Assembly (NCBI GenBank): GCA_015485495.1
Contig: WFTL01000179.1
Span: 1-64,000 of the forward strand
From: Planctomycetaceae bacterium
Lineage (GTDB): Bacteria > Planctomycetota > Planctomycetia > Planctomycetales > Planctomycetaceae
Direction of reading: 5' to 3'
DNA length: 64,000 nucleotides
The notes beneath the pieces are model-generated. The model had not been told where the DNA came from. It searched no databases and saw nothing but the letters and a program-made list of their open reading frames with translations. Below are positions 36,276 through 44,500 of the stretch, in pieces (the stretch's first letter is position 1; each line of letters opens with the position of its first letter). Both the position numbers and the translations under genes were made by a program.

Positions 36276-36968
36276 ATGCGTCCTGGCATTTTTCTGGCAG
36301 CGGCCGTCTGCCTGACCATCGGCCTGACCATGGCTCAGGATGACCCGGACTTTCGCGACGAGCCACAGCCGGCAGTCGATAAAAACGATCAGGATTTCAG
36401 GGAGCCGGGTCCACCACGTGACGAACAATTCGATCGCGACAGACGTCCGCCGGAAGACGGCCGGTTCGGTCCTGGCCCGCGGTTTCGAGACCGGCGCGGC
36501 GGTCCTGAAGAAGGCCCGCGGCCGGGCGGTTTCGGCGGGCCTCCGGGCGAATTCGATCGAGGCCCGCGAGATTTCGGACCGGAAGATCGTCGGACGTTTG
36601 ACGACGGGCGTCGCGGCCCGTTTCCTCCCGGGCCCGGTTTCACCCACCGCCCAGGAAGGCCGCACTCGGTTCGGTCCCGTCAGAGCCGCGAAGCGGAACG
36701 GGCCGAACACGAGATCCGCAGCCTGATGGACAAACTGCGGGAGACCTCGGATGAGGAAGAACGCCGAACGGTGACGGATGAGCTGAAAACCGCTCTGGAA
36801 ACGCTGTTCGATGCACGAACGAAAGAGCGTGAAGAACAGATTTCCGAGCTTGAAAAGCGCATCGCCCGCCTGCGGGAACAACTGGATGAACGCACAGCGC
36901 GGCGAGACGAAATCGTGCGGCTGAAACTGCAGATGCTCATCAATGAATCCCGAGGTCTGTCGTTCTGA
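36276..36968 (+). CDS. Secreted Arg/Asp/Gly-rich coiled-coil protein
   Basis: 230 residues. A signal peptide (FLAAAVCLTIGLTMA) leads to a very disordered, charged middle (about 25-135) rich in Arg, Asp, Pro and Gly, with many FRDRRGG/GPRDFGP-like units. A long coiled coil follows (about 140-225; EEEQISELEKRIARLREQL-like heptads). It starts 18 bases after the kinase stop, so it is the third gene of the sigma/kinase operon. It may be the extracytoplasmic partner or a target of the regulon. No family was recognised. Confidence 0.65.
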   Translation: MRPGIFLAAAVCLTIGLTMAQDDPDFRDEPQPAVDKNDQDFREPGPPRDEQFDRDRRPPEDGRFGPGPRFRDRRGGPEEGPRPGGFGGPPGEFDRGPRDFGPEDRRTFDDGRRGPFPPGPGFTHRPGRPHSVRSRQSREAERAEHEIRSLMDKLRETSDEEERRTVTDELKTALETLFDARTKEREEQISELEKRIARLREQLDERTARRDEIVRLKLQMLINESRGLSF

Positions 36969-37157
36969 CAGTCTCAGGTGTCTCATCTGTGCCAGGAACC
37001 CGACTCCAATGGGAGAAATCCGACGTCCACCTGCCGGGGTCGGATGAAAGGAAGACGGTCCACCTGCTAACGTGCCGGTGACGACAGGCTCCTTTCGAAA
37101 TGCCGTTCGGTCGTATTCCGGAAAAGCGGCCGAACGGCGGGTTCCAGGACAGACCAG

Positions 37158-37979
37158 ATGCCCGCTCCTCGCGTGTGTGTGCTGCGTGCTCCCGGCACGA
37201 ACTGCGACGCTGAAACCGCTCATGCCTTCGAACTGGCAGGGGCCCGGGTGGAACGGCTGCATCTGTTTCGCCTGCTGGAAGAACCGCGGCGGCTGCTTCC
37301 GTATCAGATTCTCTGCCTGCCGGGCGGATTCAGCTATGGCGACGATCTGGGGGCCGGAGTCATTTTCAGTGAACATCTGCGGGGACAGCTGCACGATGTT
37401 CTGCAGCAGTTTCGCCAGGCCGACACGCTGCTTCTGGGAATCTGCAATGGTTTCCAGGTGCTGCTCAAAGCCGGCCTGTTCGAAGGCGATTCCTCTTCAG
37501 ATTCCGCCGACCGCCGCCGAACCATGACACTCACCTGGAACCGCAGCGCCCGCTACATCGACTGCTGGGTGCGTCTGGACGTGGCAGCCGACCACTGCGT
37601 GTTCCTGAAGGACATGGACGCGCTGGAAGCTCCCGTGGCCCATGCGGAAGGCCGTCTGGCTGTCCGGGACGATGCTGTTCTGAAGGATCTTCTGTCGCGC
37701 CGCGCCGTGGCACTGCGCTACGCGGCGGCCCCGAACGGAACCGATCCGTCGGCGGCTGCCCCGGACGATTCCGGCGTGCTGCCGCCGCCGGTCAATCCGA
37801 ACGGATCCGTGGGCAATGTGGCCGGACTGACCGATGCCAGCGGCCGCGTCCTGGGCCTCATGCCGCACCCGGAACGCAGTCTGTTCGCCACGCAGCATCC
37901 GCAGTGGACCCGCCGTCAGCTCACCGGAGAAGGCGACGGAATGAAGCTGTTTCGCAACGCCGTGCGTTACTTCGGCTGA
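37158..37979 (+). CDS. purQ: Phosphoribosylformylglycinamidine synthase subunit PurQ
   Basis: 273 residues of the class I glutamine amidotransferase fold: APGTNCDAE at the start, CLPGGFSYGDDLGAG, the nucleophile Cys in LGICNGFQVL, and the catalytic His and Glu in LMPHPERS. It supplies ammonia from glutamine to PurL in purine synthesis. An inserted Asp/Pro/Ala-rich loop (about 190-215) makes it longer than the common 225-230 residues. purL and purS are not in the window. Confidence 0.92.
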   Translation: MPAPRVCVLRAPGTNCDAETAHAFELAGARVERLHLFRLLEEPRRLLPYQILCLPGGFSYGDDLGAGVIFSEHLRGQLHDVLQQFRQADTLLLGICNGFQVLLKAGLFEGDSSSDSADRRRTMTLTWNRSARYIDCWVRLDVAADHCVFLKDMDALEAPVAHAEGRLAVRDDAVLKDLLSRRAVALRYAAAPNGTDPSAAAPDDSGVLPPPVNPNGSVGNVAGLTDASGRVLGLMPHPERSLFATQHPQWTRRQLTGEGDGMKLFRNAVRYFG

Positions 37980-38177
37980 ACCCCCGGCCGCACATCGCCC
38001 CGCCCTGGACGAAGTCAGCCGGTTGTCAGAAACACCGGCCGCGCCGGCCGCACCGATCATCCGGTGAGTGGAAGGTTCCGAAGCCAGCCTCAGCAGCGTG
38101 GTGCCGATGACTTCCGGCGGCGCAAATGAGCGGCTCGACCACCAAAGCTGCGAAGCCCTTTTCTGCAGTGTCGGTGG

Positions 38178-38780
38178 TCACAGCTTTTCATCAAGCACCC
38201 GTTCGCAGCGCACGAAACTGGGGAGATGCTGTCGGAGCACCGCGGGATTGAGTTTTCCGACGATTTCAAACGACTTCCGTCCTTTGGTATAGGCGTTTTT
38301 GCATTTCTGAGTTGCGCGGATCAGGGCGTCCTGTATCGCCTCTCGCGGGCGCGACTCCATATTGGTCAGGCTGGGCAGCGCATTGTCCTGGAGACAGCTG
38401 CCGAAATGTTCCTGCAGCGTCTGTCGGTCGGATGCGATCCAGGTCTCCATACACGTCGTCATCAACAGGACCTGCTCATTCACTGCGCCGTCAGGCTGCT
38501 CCCAGCCGTCGCGACTCTTCAGATGCCGCCAGGTTTCCTCGATGTCGGCAACCGGCTCTTCGCTGTCGACCAGCATGGCCACGTAATCGCCGTCACCTGC
38601 ATGCGCCTGCGCGGTCGAGAAGTCATCGAATGTCGCCCCACGTCCACCGCAGGCGACCAGACGCGGCATCCGTCCGCTGAAACCACACTTTTCCAGCAGT
38701 CGACGAAAACCTTCCCGGCAGCGTGTGTGCAGTTCCTTCGAATCGCCGCCTCCCTCAATGTAGCCCCTGGCGTTCACCAT
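38178..38780 (-). CDS. DUF4276-family (Toprim-like) protein
   Basis: 200 residues. The N-terminal EGGGDSKELHTR (Glu9) and the later YVAMLVDSEEPV (Asp72, Glu74) have the Glu then D-x-E layout expected of a Toprim-type metal site. The start at 38780 overlaps the AAA ATPase stop (38774) by 7 bases, so the two are coupled. An ATPase with a small separate Toprim-like partner is the arrangement of several anti-phage pairs such as PARIS. Family naming is by recall of the motif and neighbour, not a search. Confidence 0.7.
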   Translation of the reverse strand: MVNARGYIEGGGDSKELHTRCREGFRRLLEKCGFSGRMPRLVACGGRGATFDDFSTAQAHAGDGDYVAMLVDSEEPVADIEETWRHLKSRDGWEQPDGAVNEQVLLMTTCMETWIASDRQTLQEHFGSCLQDNALPSLTNMESRPREAIQDALIRATQKCKNAYTKGRKSFEIVGKLNPAVLRQHLPSFVRCERVLDEKL

Positions 38781-39946
38781 CGTGTTCCTCCGATTTCGCC
38801 ACGAACCCAGAGCTGGCCCAGGCGGTATTTTTCCAGCCATTGTTTCAGCTCTTTCGTTGCCTCAAGACGTCTGGCCTGCGTCGTACCGTCATGCTTTTCA
38901 ACAACGACCACTGCTTCCGGCTGGTCGCTCATCGCATCGACCAGAATGTCTGAATGCGTCGCCACAATCAGCTGCGTCCTCTCGGATGCAGCGACCAGCA
39001 GATCGGCAATTTTCGGAATCATGTCGGGGTGCAGGCCGAGTTCCGGCTCCTCGATACACACAAGCGCCGGCGGATCCGGGTCGCACAGAATCGCCAGCAG
39101 GCACAGATATCTCAGCGTGCCGTCTGACAGACGGCTGGCAGGAATGATGAAGTTCCTCTCGGTCAGGAACACTTCCACCGTTCCGCCCCTGATCCGTACG
39201 TCAAATTCATCCAGCCCCTCATACAGGTCCCGCATGTGACTGATGATCGTCCGCTTGGTTTCCGGCTCGCCGCGCAGGTGATTCAGAAACAGTCCCAGAT
39301 TGGAAAGATTCTCTTCGAGAGAGTCGCTGGGCAGGTCGGCCGATTGCGGGCTGCGAAAGACCGATTTGCGTCCGAAGGACCATTCGCGATACAGCCGCAC
39401 CCCCTCATACGATTCGCCCAGATACGCCAGCTCCGGATACTGATCGGGATCCTTGCGCTGCGACAGGATCGACTCGTGGGGTGAAACGTCTTCGCGGCGA
39501 AGCTGTCGGCTGCCTTCATCTCGCACCGACAGCACCGGACGTCCGTTCTGATAGCGATAATAGAAGAACGGCTTATCATGTCCCGGATCGGGTTCACGTT
39601 TTTCGATCGCTTCGTCAACCAGCTCGAATCGCGCAGCGGTCTCGGTGAATTCGATGCGATGTCGGATCGGCTGGGCGCCGTCCGGATAATCGACAACCGC
39701 TTCGATCAGAGCATGGCCGTTCCCTGAACCTTTCCAGATCCACTCTTTGACGCCGCTGCCACCGGGACCTCGTATCGGCGCGCTCAGTCTGGTCGGTGTC
39801 GACCGGAGCAGGTCGACCGATTCGATCAGATTCGACTTGCCCGACCCGTTCGGGCCGATCAGCACATTGAGCGGCCGCAGCTTCAGCGGCGGCGTGTCCG
39901 GCCCGAACGACAAAATGCCGCGCAACGTCAGTTCATGAATCAACAT
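38774..39946 (-). CDS. AAA-family ATPase (AAA15/AAA21, OLD-like) of a probable defence pair
   Basis: 390 residues with Walker A GPNGSGKS (31-38), ABC-type signature LSDGT (273-277), Walker B ALVCIEEPELGLHPD (catalytic Glu300) and switch His in VATHSD (331). These are the marks of OLD/SMC-like stand-alone ATPases. The ATG at 39946 follows GGGAAGG. Ser (TCG) and Leu (TTG) codons look more frequent than in neighbouring genes, hinting at acquisition by transfer. It is followed at once by the DUF4276 gene and faces away from the retron. The frame stays open upstream of this ATG (see the frame-disrupted region). Confidence 0.85.
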   Translation of the reverse strand: MLIHELTLRGILSFGPDTPPLKLRPLNVLIGPNGSGKSNLIESVDLLRSTPTRLSAPIRGPGGSGVKEWIWKGSGNGHALIEAVVDYPDGAQPIRHRIEFTETAARFELVDEAIEKREPDPGHDKPFFYYRYQNGRPVLSVRDEGSRQLRREDVSPHESILSQRKDPDQYPELAYLGESYEGVRLYREWSFGRKSVFRSPQSADLPSDSLEENLSNLGLFLNHLRGEPETKRTIISHMRDLYEGLDEFDVRIRGGTVEVFLTERNFIIPASRLSDGTLRYLCLLAILCDPDPPALVCIEEPELGLHPDMIPKIADLLVAASERTQLIVATHSDILVDAMSDQPEAVVVVEKHDGTTQARRLEATKELKQWLEKYRLGQLWVRGEIGGTRW

Positions 39947-40371
39947 GGAATGCCTTCCCAGTGAACTTTGATTTGTATGCCGCTGCCCGGCATCAACTGC
40001 CTCCTCCACCAGCTGCTCATCGTCCTCGTCGTGAAACTCATCGTCAAAATCAACATCATTTCTGAGGTCGTTCAGTTCGTCGGCGTCGCCGTTGTCGGGG
40101 GGGGGGGGCAGCTGCGCACGTCCCGTCTCCCCGTCACCACGTCCGCAATCAGCCGCATGCAGCATTCGCGAACCAGGCCAACTTCAGCCTGCGCTGCTGC
40201 AATCGCTTCGTGACAAAATCTGGTCTCACCTGCCACGAATTGTACGACGTCCTGTTGCTCATCTCGTCCTGGCAATAGAACGACCAGGTTTGCGACAAAG
40301 TCCCGAAGAAACCGTTCCGTCTTCCGGGGATCGGTATTGGCGAAGCAGGGAAGACGGGTTCTGCTGATGCA
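39947..40371 (-). pseudogene. Frame-disrupted coding remnant upstream of the AAA gene
   Basis: Two neighbouring minus-strand frames look coding. The upstream one (40371 to 40072) reads KTERFLRDFVANLVV and AIAAAQAEVGLV. The downstream one, after the 12-C run, is very acidic (FDDEFHDEDDEQLVEE) and runs on into the AAA frame. They are joined only if the run has 13 or 10 C instead of 12. No ATG or GTG begins the upstream frame; the only nearby ATGs are in another frame. It may be a phase-variable N-terminal extension, a decayed gene, or a sequencing error in the homopolymer. Confidence 0.4.
40097..40108. repeat. Poly-G homopolymer (12 G)
   Basis: Twelve consecutive G on the plus strand (C on minus), the longest homopolymer noticed in the window. 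It lies between the two coding-like frames and could slip during replication. Confidence 0.9.
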
Positions 40372-40373
40372 TC

Positions 40374-40676
40374 ATGGACGGTCCACCGACGATTGTCGAG
40401 AGCACGGAAGCCGACACAGAATCTGTCGAATGCTTTCTGACGGCACCGGTCCCGAAGAGGAATCGGTACGGCGCGATCCTGCCGGTCGGTGCGCGGGCAA
40501 TCGTTCTCACCGGACGGCTCGCGACCTTTCGCTGCTGTTTCTGCAGACGTGTGCTTCGCACGGCGGGCGGTTCCCGGTCGGGACCTGCGAAACCAGCGAC
40601 ACAGACGGTCCGGATCGACGTTGACGGGACCGCCGGACCGGATACGATGCGCTCCGGTGGCCTGGGGGCCGGATAA
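40374..40676 (+). CDS. Possible small protein ahead of the retron
   Basis: A 100-codon frame from ATG 40374. The first 60 residues look protein-like (an acidic stretch, then GAILPVGARAIVLTGRLATFRCCFCRR with a possible zinc knuckle), while the rest is less convincing. No ribosome-binding site is seen. Its stop codon TAA lies inside the left inverted repeat of the retron RNA, so any translation would end there. It may be chance. Confidence 0.25.
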   Translation: MDGPPTIVESTEADTESVECFLTAPVPKRNRYGAILPVGARAIVLTGRLATFRCCFCRRVLRTAGGSRSGPAKPATQTVRIDVDGTAGPDTMRSGGLGAG

Positions 40677-40817
40677 GCTTCAGCCGTTCACGGCACTGCG
40701 GGGCAACCCCGCAGCAGAATCGTTGTTCCCGTTTCGTCGCACGAATCTGCACCGGGTCGCGCCCTGTCGACCCGCTGCAGATTCGCCACAGGATTCGTTA
40801 TCCGGCCCGCAGGCCAC
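40657..40817 (+). ncRNA. Retron msr-msd RNA (predicted)
   Basis: The element is bounded by GTGGCCTGGGGGCCGGATAA (a1, 40657-40676) and its complement (a2, 40798-40817), matching at 19 of 20 positions. Directly after a1 comes AAGC, where G40677 is the candidate branching guanosine. Then come two msr-type hairpins, GCCG-TTCA-CGGC (40683-40694) and CTGCGGGG-CAA-CCCCGCAG (40696-40714), and a T-rich stretch. The msd-type long hairpin (40742-40785) has a perfect 10-bp base CGAATCTGCA/TGCAGATTCG, a small bulge, then GGGTCG/CGACCC. The reverse transcriptase starts 28 bases after a2, the usual position. The boundaries of the reverse-transcribed part are inferred. Confidence 0.85.
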
Positions 40818-40845
40818 ATGTTTTTCCGGGGCGCAGGGATGTGTC

Positions 40846-42114
40846 ATGGGGCTGTTCGATTTTCTTCGCCGCCTGTTCTCGAAACAGCCGTCCGACAGGA
40901 ATGCGGCACCCGTCGTTCTTCCCGTTGCCGATCCGGAATCGAACGAAGCGGCAAAATGCGGCCTGACGCCTCTGCGCTACCGTTCCAGCCTGAAACCGGT
41001 TCCACCGGCTGATGAACAGGCCGACAGATCACCGTATCTGTTTTCCTGGCGGAATCCGCAGAACGACGGCTTCCTGGATCTGTCCACCGATGCGGACGAA
41101 CAGTGGCTGGCGGATTTCGGCCTGCCGCATCTGAAAACACCGACCGACCTGGCCGATTTTCTCCAGGTCCCGCCAGGACAGCTTGCCTGGCTGATTCATC
41201 GCGGACAGCCGGGATGCCGCCCCGGCAGTGTCCGGAAGGCGCACTACCACTACCGCTGGCTTCCGAGAAAAACGGGAGGCCACCGACTCATCGAAGCTCC
41301 CCGCCCCAGACTGAAGGCCGTTCAGCGGCGGATTCTGCGCGGCATTCTCAACCGCGTCCCGGCCCATCCGGCGGCCCATGGTTTCGTTTCCGGGCGTTCC
41401 ATCCGCACAAATGCCGAACCGCACGTGGGCCGGTCGATTCTGCTGACATTCGATCTGGAAAACTTCTATCCGTCTGTCGGATATTCCCGGGTGGTGGCCA
41501 TCTTTCGGACCATGGGATTTTCGCGTGAGGTGGCTTTGTGGCTGGCCCGTCTGACCACGTCCACCGTTCCTCCCGGGCTGACCGCTCCGTCGGAAGCGGA
41601 CCTGCGTCCTTACCGCACCCGCCATCTGCCCCAGGGCGCGCCGACATCACCGGCGCTGGCCAACCTGTCCGCATTTGCACTGGATGTCCGCCTGTCTGGC
41701 CTGGCCCGCCGGTTCGACGTCCGCTACACCCGCTATGCCGATGACATCACGTTCTCCGGCCACGGACGATTCGGCGGTGCTCTGAAAGACTTCATCCCTC
41801 TGGTGACCGCCATCGTACGGGATGAACGCTTTTCGGTTCATCGGCGCAAACGCCGCGTGCTGCGGCGCGGGCAGCGGCAGATGGTGACCGGCGTGGTCGT
41901 CAATGAAAAGATCAATGCCGCCCGCAGGGATTACGATCAGCTCAGAGCCATCCTGCACAACTGCATCCGGCACGGTCCGTCGACTCAGAACCGCGACGGA
42001 CTCGAACACTTCGCGGCCCATCTGGCGGGGCGCATCGGACACATCCGGCACCTGAATCCTCAGCGCGGACATCGTCTGCGGCAGATGTTCGACCGCATCG
42101 ACTGGTCCCGGTGA
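40846..42114 (+). CDS. Retron reverse transcriptase
   Basis: 422 residues. The retron-specific NAxxH motif is NAEPH (189-193) and VTG is at 347-349. The polymerase motifs are TFDLENFYPSV (Asp203), LPQGAPTSPALANL (261-274) and YTRYADDITFSG (Asp299/300). The first 95 residues are an extra, low-complexity leader, longer than in E. coli retron RTs. The ATG follows AGGGA. It copies part of the adjacent RNA into msDNA linked to the branching G. No effector gene follows on the same strand: downstream genes are a HAD phosphatase and ruvX. The AAA/DUF4276 pair lies divergently upstream. Confidence 0.93.
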   Translation: MGLFDFLRRLFSKQPSDRNAAPVVLPVADPESNEAAKCGLTPLRYRSSLKPVPPADEQADRSPYLFSWRNPQNDGFLDLSTDADEQWLADFGLPHLKTPTDLADFLQVPPGQLAWLIHRGQPGCRPGSVRKAHYHYRWLPRKTGGHRLIEAPRPRLKAVQRRILRGILNRVPAHPAAHGFVSGRSIRTNAEPHVGRSILLTFDLENFYPSVGYSRVVAIFRTMGFSREVALWLARLTTSTVPPGLTAPSEADLRPYRTRHLPQGAPTSPALANLSAFALDVRLSGLARRFDVRYTRYADDITFSGHGRFGGALKDFIPLVTAIVRDERFSVHRRKRRVLRRGQRQMVTGVVVNEKINAARRDYDQLRAILHNCIRHGPSTQNRDGLEHFAAHLAGRIGHIRHLNPQRGHRLRQMFDRIDWSR

Positions 42115-42219
42115 ACGCAGCCTGGCAAGCCGGAGGCCATGTCCTGTCGATCCGTCGTTCCTGCATTCTGAGTTCGCCTCCGTACAGCTCACCACCGCCT
42201 TTGTTCAGAACCATTCCCC

Positions 42220-42858
42220 ATGCCGATTCGCGCCTGTCTGTTCGACCTGGGAAACGTGCTTGTTTTCTTTTCTCATGACCGCATGGTGAACAACATGGCG
42301 GCTGTCAGCGGCGCCGATCCGCGGGATATTCGCCGCTTTCTGTTCGATGCCGGATTCCAGAACGCGATCGAAACCGGACAGGTCACGGAAGACGAATTTC
42401 ACCGACAGTTCGAAGCCCACACCGGCACGCGTGTGTCGGCGGACGCACTGGACCGGGCCGTCGGTGACATCTTCGAACTCAACGCAGCCATGCTGCCCCT
42501 GCTGGATGAACTGCGCACGGCCGGCGTCCGTCTGGTTCTGCTGTCCAACACCTGCCGCAGCCACATTCGTTTCGTCCGCAGAACGTGGGACATTCTGGAC
42601 CGTTTCGATGCCCTGACAACATCCTGGGAAACCGGTGCCATGAAACCGGATGCCCGGATCTACGAATCCGCACTCATCCAGGCAGACTGCCCGGCTTCCG
42701 ATTGCTTCTACACGGACGATATCGAAGATTACGTGGCCGCAGCCCGCTCTCACGGGATTCAGGCGCACGTATTTCGTGATGCGTCCACGACACGCCGGAT
42801 TCTGCATAAACTGGGACTCCCGGTGACATGGCCGGTGTGCGACCGTACCAGTGAATGA
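42220..42858 (+). CDS. HAD-superfamily hydrolase (HAD-IA)
   Basis: 212 residues. Motif I is FDLGNVLV (nucleophile Asp; the second Asp of the usual DxD replaced, as in YihX-type enzymes). Motif II is LVLLSNTC, motif III is the Lys in GAMKPDARIY, and motif IV is CFYTDDIEDYV. A helical cap sits between motifs I and II. The predicted role is small-metabolite phosphatase, and the substrate is unknown. It is probably co-transcribed with ruvX, which starts 6 bases after its stop. Confidence 0.87.
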   Translation: MPIRACLFDLGNVLVFFSHDRMVNNMAAVSGADPRDIRRFLFDAGFQNAIETGQVTEDEFHRQFEAHTGTRVSADALDRAVGDIFELNAAMLPLLDELRTAGVRLVLLSNTCRSHIRFVRRTWDILDRFDALTTSWETGAMKPDARIYESALIQADCPASDCFYTDDIEDYVAAARSHGIQAHVFRDASTTRRILHKLGLPVTWPVCDRTSE

Positions 42859-42864
42859 CCAGGG

Positions 42865-43338
42865 ATGACGCGCGATTCCGAACAGAATTCCGGCACAACC
42901 GACCCGGCCATCCCCGAACGGGGGCGGCTGCTGGGCATCGATTACGGAACGGTGCGCGTGGGCGTGGCGGTCTGCGATGTGCAGCAGCGGCTGGCCAGCC
43001 CTTACGAATCGTACACGCGCCGCAGCCGGCAGGCGGATGCGGATTTCTTTCGGAACTGTGTGCGGGAATTCGAAGCGGTGGGTCTGGTAATCGGACTTCC
43101 GCTGCACATGTCGGGCGAAGAAAGCGACAAATCCCGGGAAGCCCGACAGTACGGCCGCTGGCTGTCCCGCGTCACAGAACTGCCGGTCGCCTGGCAGGAT
43201 GAACGGCTCAGCACCGCTCAGGCCGACGTCCTGCTGCACTCCGTGGATCTGTCATCTCGCCGTCGCAGACAGCACCGGGACAAGCTGGCCGCGCACATCA
43301 TTCTGCAGAGCTGGCTCGACCGCCGCCGCTCCGGTTAG
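42865..43338 (+). CDS. ruvX: Holliday junction resolvase-like RuvX/YqgF
   Basis: 157 residues with the RNase-H-like YqgF fold: LLGIDYGTVRVGVAV (catalytic Asp), VIGLPLHMSGEE (family GLP motif with Glu) and WQDERLSTAQA (Asp/Glu). The first 20 residues are variable. The protein is linked to Holliday junction resolution and 16S rRNA 5' maturation. The last four bases overlap the end of the convergent cyclase gene. Confidence 0.9.
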   Translation: MTRDSEQNSGTTDPAIPERGRLLGIDYGTVRVGVAVCDVQQRLASPYESYTRRSRQADADFFRNCVREFEAVGLVIGLPLHMSGEESDKSREARQYGRWLSRVTELPVAWQDERLSTAQADVLLHSVDLSSRRRRQHRDKLAAHIILQSWLDRRRSG

Positions 43339-44273
43339 CCCGGTTCCGGAGGCGGTTCGGTTTCCACATCGTGCCACTTCATGGCTGCCTGCAGAGGTTC
43401 GATCCGCAGAACGACCTTGCCGTTCTGAAAGATCCGCACGGTGCCGGTGGACTGAGACACGGCCACGGCCACCGCATCGGTCGCCTTGGAAATCGAAGCG
43501 GCCGCCCAGTGACGGGACCCCAGCCCTTTGGACAGTGCCAGACCATCGGCAGCGGCCAGAAGATAGCGGCCGAATCCGTGAACAATACCGTCTGAAGAAA
43601 TGATGAATGCACCGTCGACCTGAGCGAGTTCCTTGATGCTTTCCCGCACGCGCGGATTGCGAACGGACCGTTCGTCCTTCGGATAAGCACCGCCCCGAAA
43701 CGGGTCGTGCACCTGTTCCTGAGACAGACTCAGCACCTTGCGATGGTGACCGACAACGAAAATCGTGCCCACCGGCTTGCCTTCGCGGCCTTCCCGACCG
43801 ATTTCGCAGGCCAGATCGACCACCTGTCGCAGAGTATCCAGCGGAACCTGCGTTTCCAGACGCTGCAGATCACGAGACGTGAGCCGGGCCAGATGCTCAG
43901 ACAGTTCCACGGCACTGATCGTGTCGCAGCGGCTGCTGTCGTAGGACGAATACACGGCCACGATGGTGTCGCCGGACTGGAGCAGCTCGTCCGCAATCGC
44001 CTCCAGAAGAACCTGAGACACCTGGGTGCTGCGCGTCTGCGGTTCGTGCAGAATGGGAACCAGGTCCACGTCGTCCTGCTGAACGGCTTCCTGAACCTGA
44101 GCGTCTTCACTGGCGACGACCAGGCGGCGGCCCCGCAGAAGCTTCTGAATCGCCCGGAAATCGAGTACATCATCGGTGAGCAGCACGACAGCGGCCGCAT
44201 CGGACAGATCGGCCAGCCGGTGAGCGGCTTTGAGAAGGTTTCGGAACTGCGGACTGATCTTGCGGCGTTTCAT
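43335..44273 (-). CDS. Diadenylate cyclase-type protein (DacZ-like)
   Basis: 312 residues. The N-terminal half (1-170) resembles the pyruvate-kinase-like domain of archaeal DacZ (TIVAVYSSYDSSRCDTISAVELSEHLARLTSRD). The C-terminal DisA_N domain holds the DGA motif (220-222) and GSRHWAAASISKATDA (252-267) in place of the typical GTRHR. The enzyme makes c-di-AMP from two ATP. The third residue of RHR is Trp here, as it also varies in DacZ relatives, so activity is likely. The ATG at 44273 is chosen because the upstream frame is only low-complexity sequence. No membrane segment is present. Confidence 0.82.
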   Translation of the reverse strand: MKRRKISPQFRNLLKAAHRLADLSDAAAVVLLTDDVLDFRAIQKLLRGRRLVVASEDAQVQEAVQQDDVDLVPILHEPQTRSTQVSQVLLEAIADELLQSGDTIVAVYSSYDSSRCDTISAVELSEHLARLTSRDLQRLETQVPLDTLRQVVDLACEIGREGREGKPVGTIFVVGHHRKVLSLSQEQVHDPFRGGAYPKDERSVRNPRVRESIKELAQVDGAFIISSDGIVHGFGRYLLAAADGLALSKGLGSRHWAAASISKATDAVAVAVSQSTGTVRIFQNGKVVLRIEPLQAAMKWHDVETEPPPEPG

Positions 44274-44500
44274 GGCAGGGAGTGTAGGACACACCGCACG
44301 CCGGTCAACAATCGTCTCAAAGGCTTTCGCAGTTTGCTGCCTCGCCGCCCGCCCTGTCCCGCCGCTCCGACTGATCCCACAGCCGGTCGCTGCCACAGCC
44401 GGTCGTCCGGTCGGTCCTCCCGGGTCCTCCCGGGCGGCCCTGCTGAGCATCCGAACGGATGCGTCCGCCGAACGCCCGCCGCCAGGATGTCCACAGCAGG

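Noticed and set aside
42220-43338. HAD hydrolase and ruvX as retron effectors
   Set aside because: Both are common housekeeping families with their own conserved pairing. Their position after the RT is more easily explained by the island boundary.
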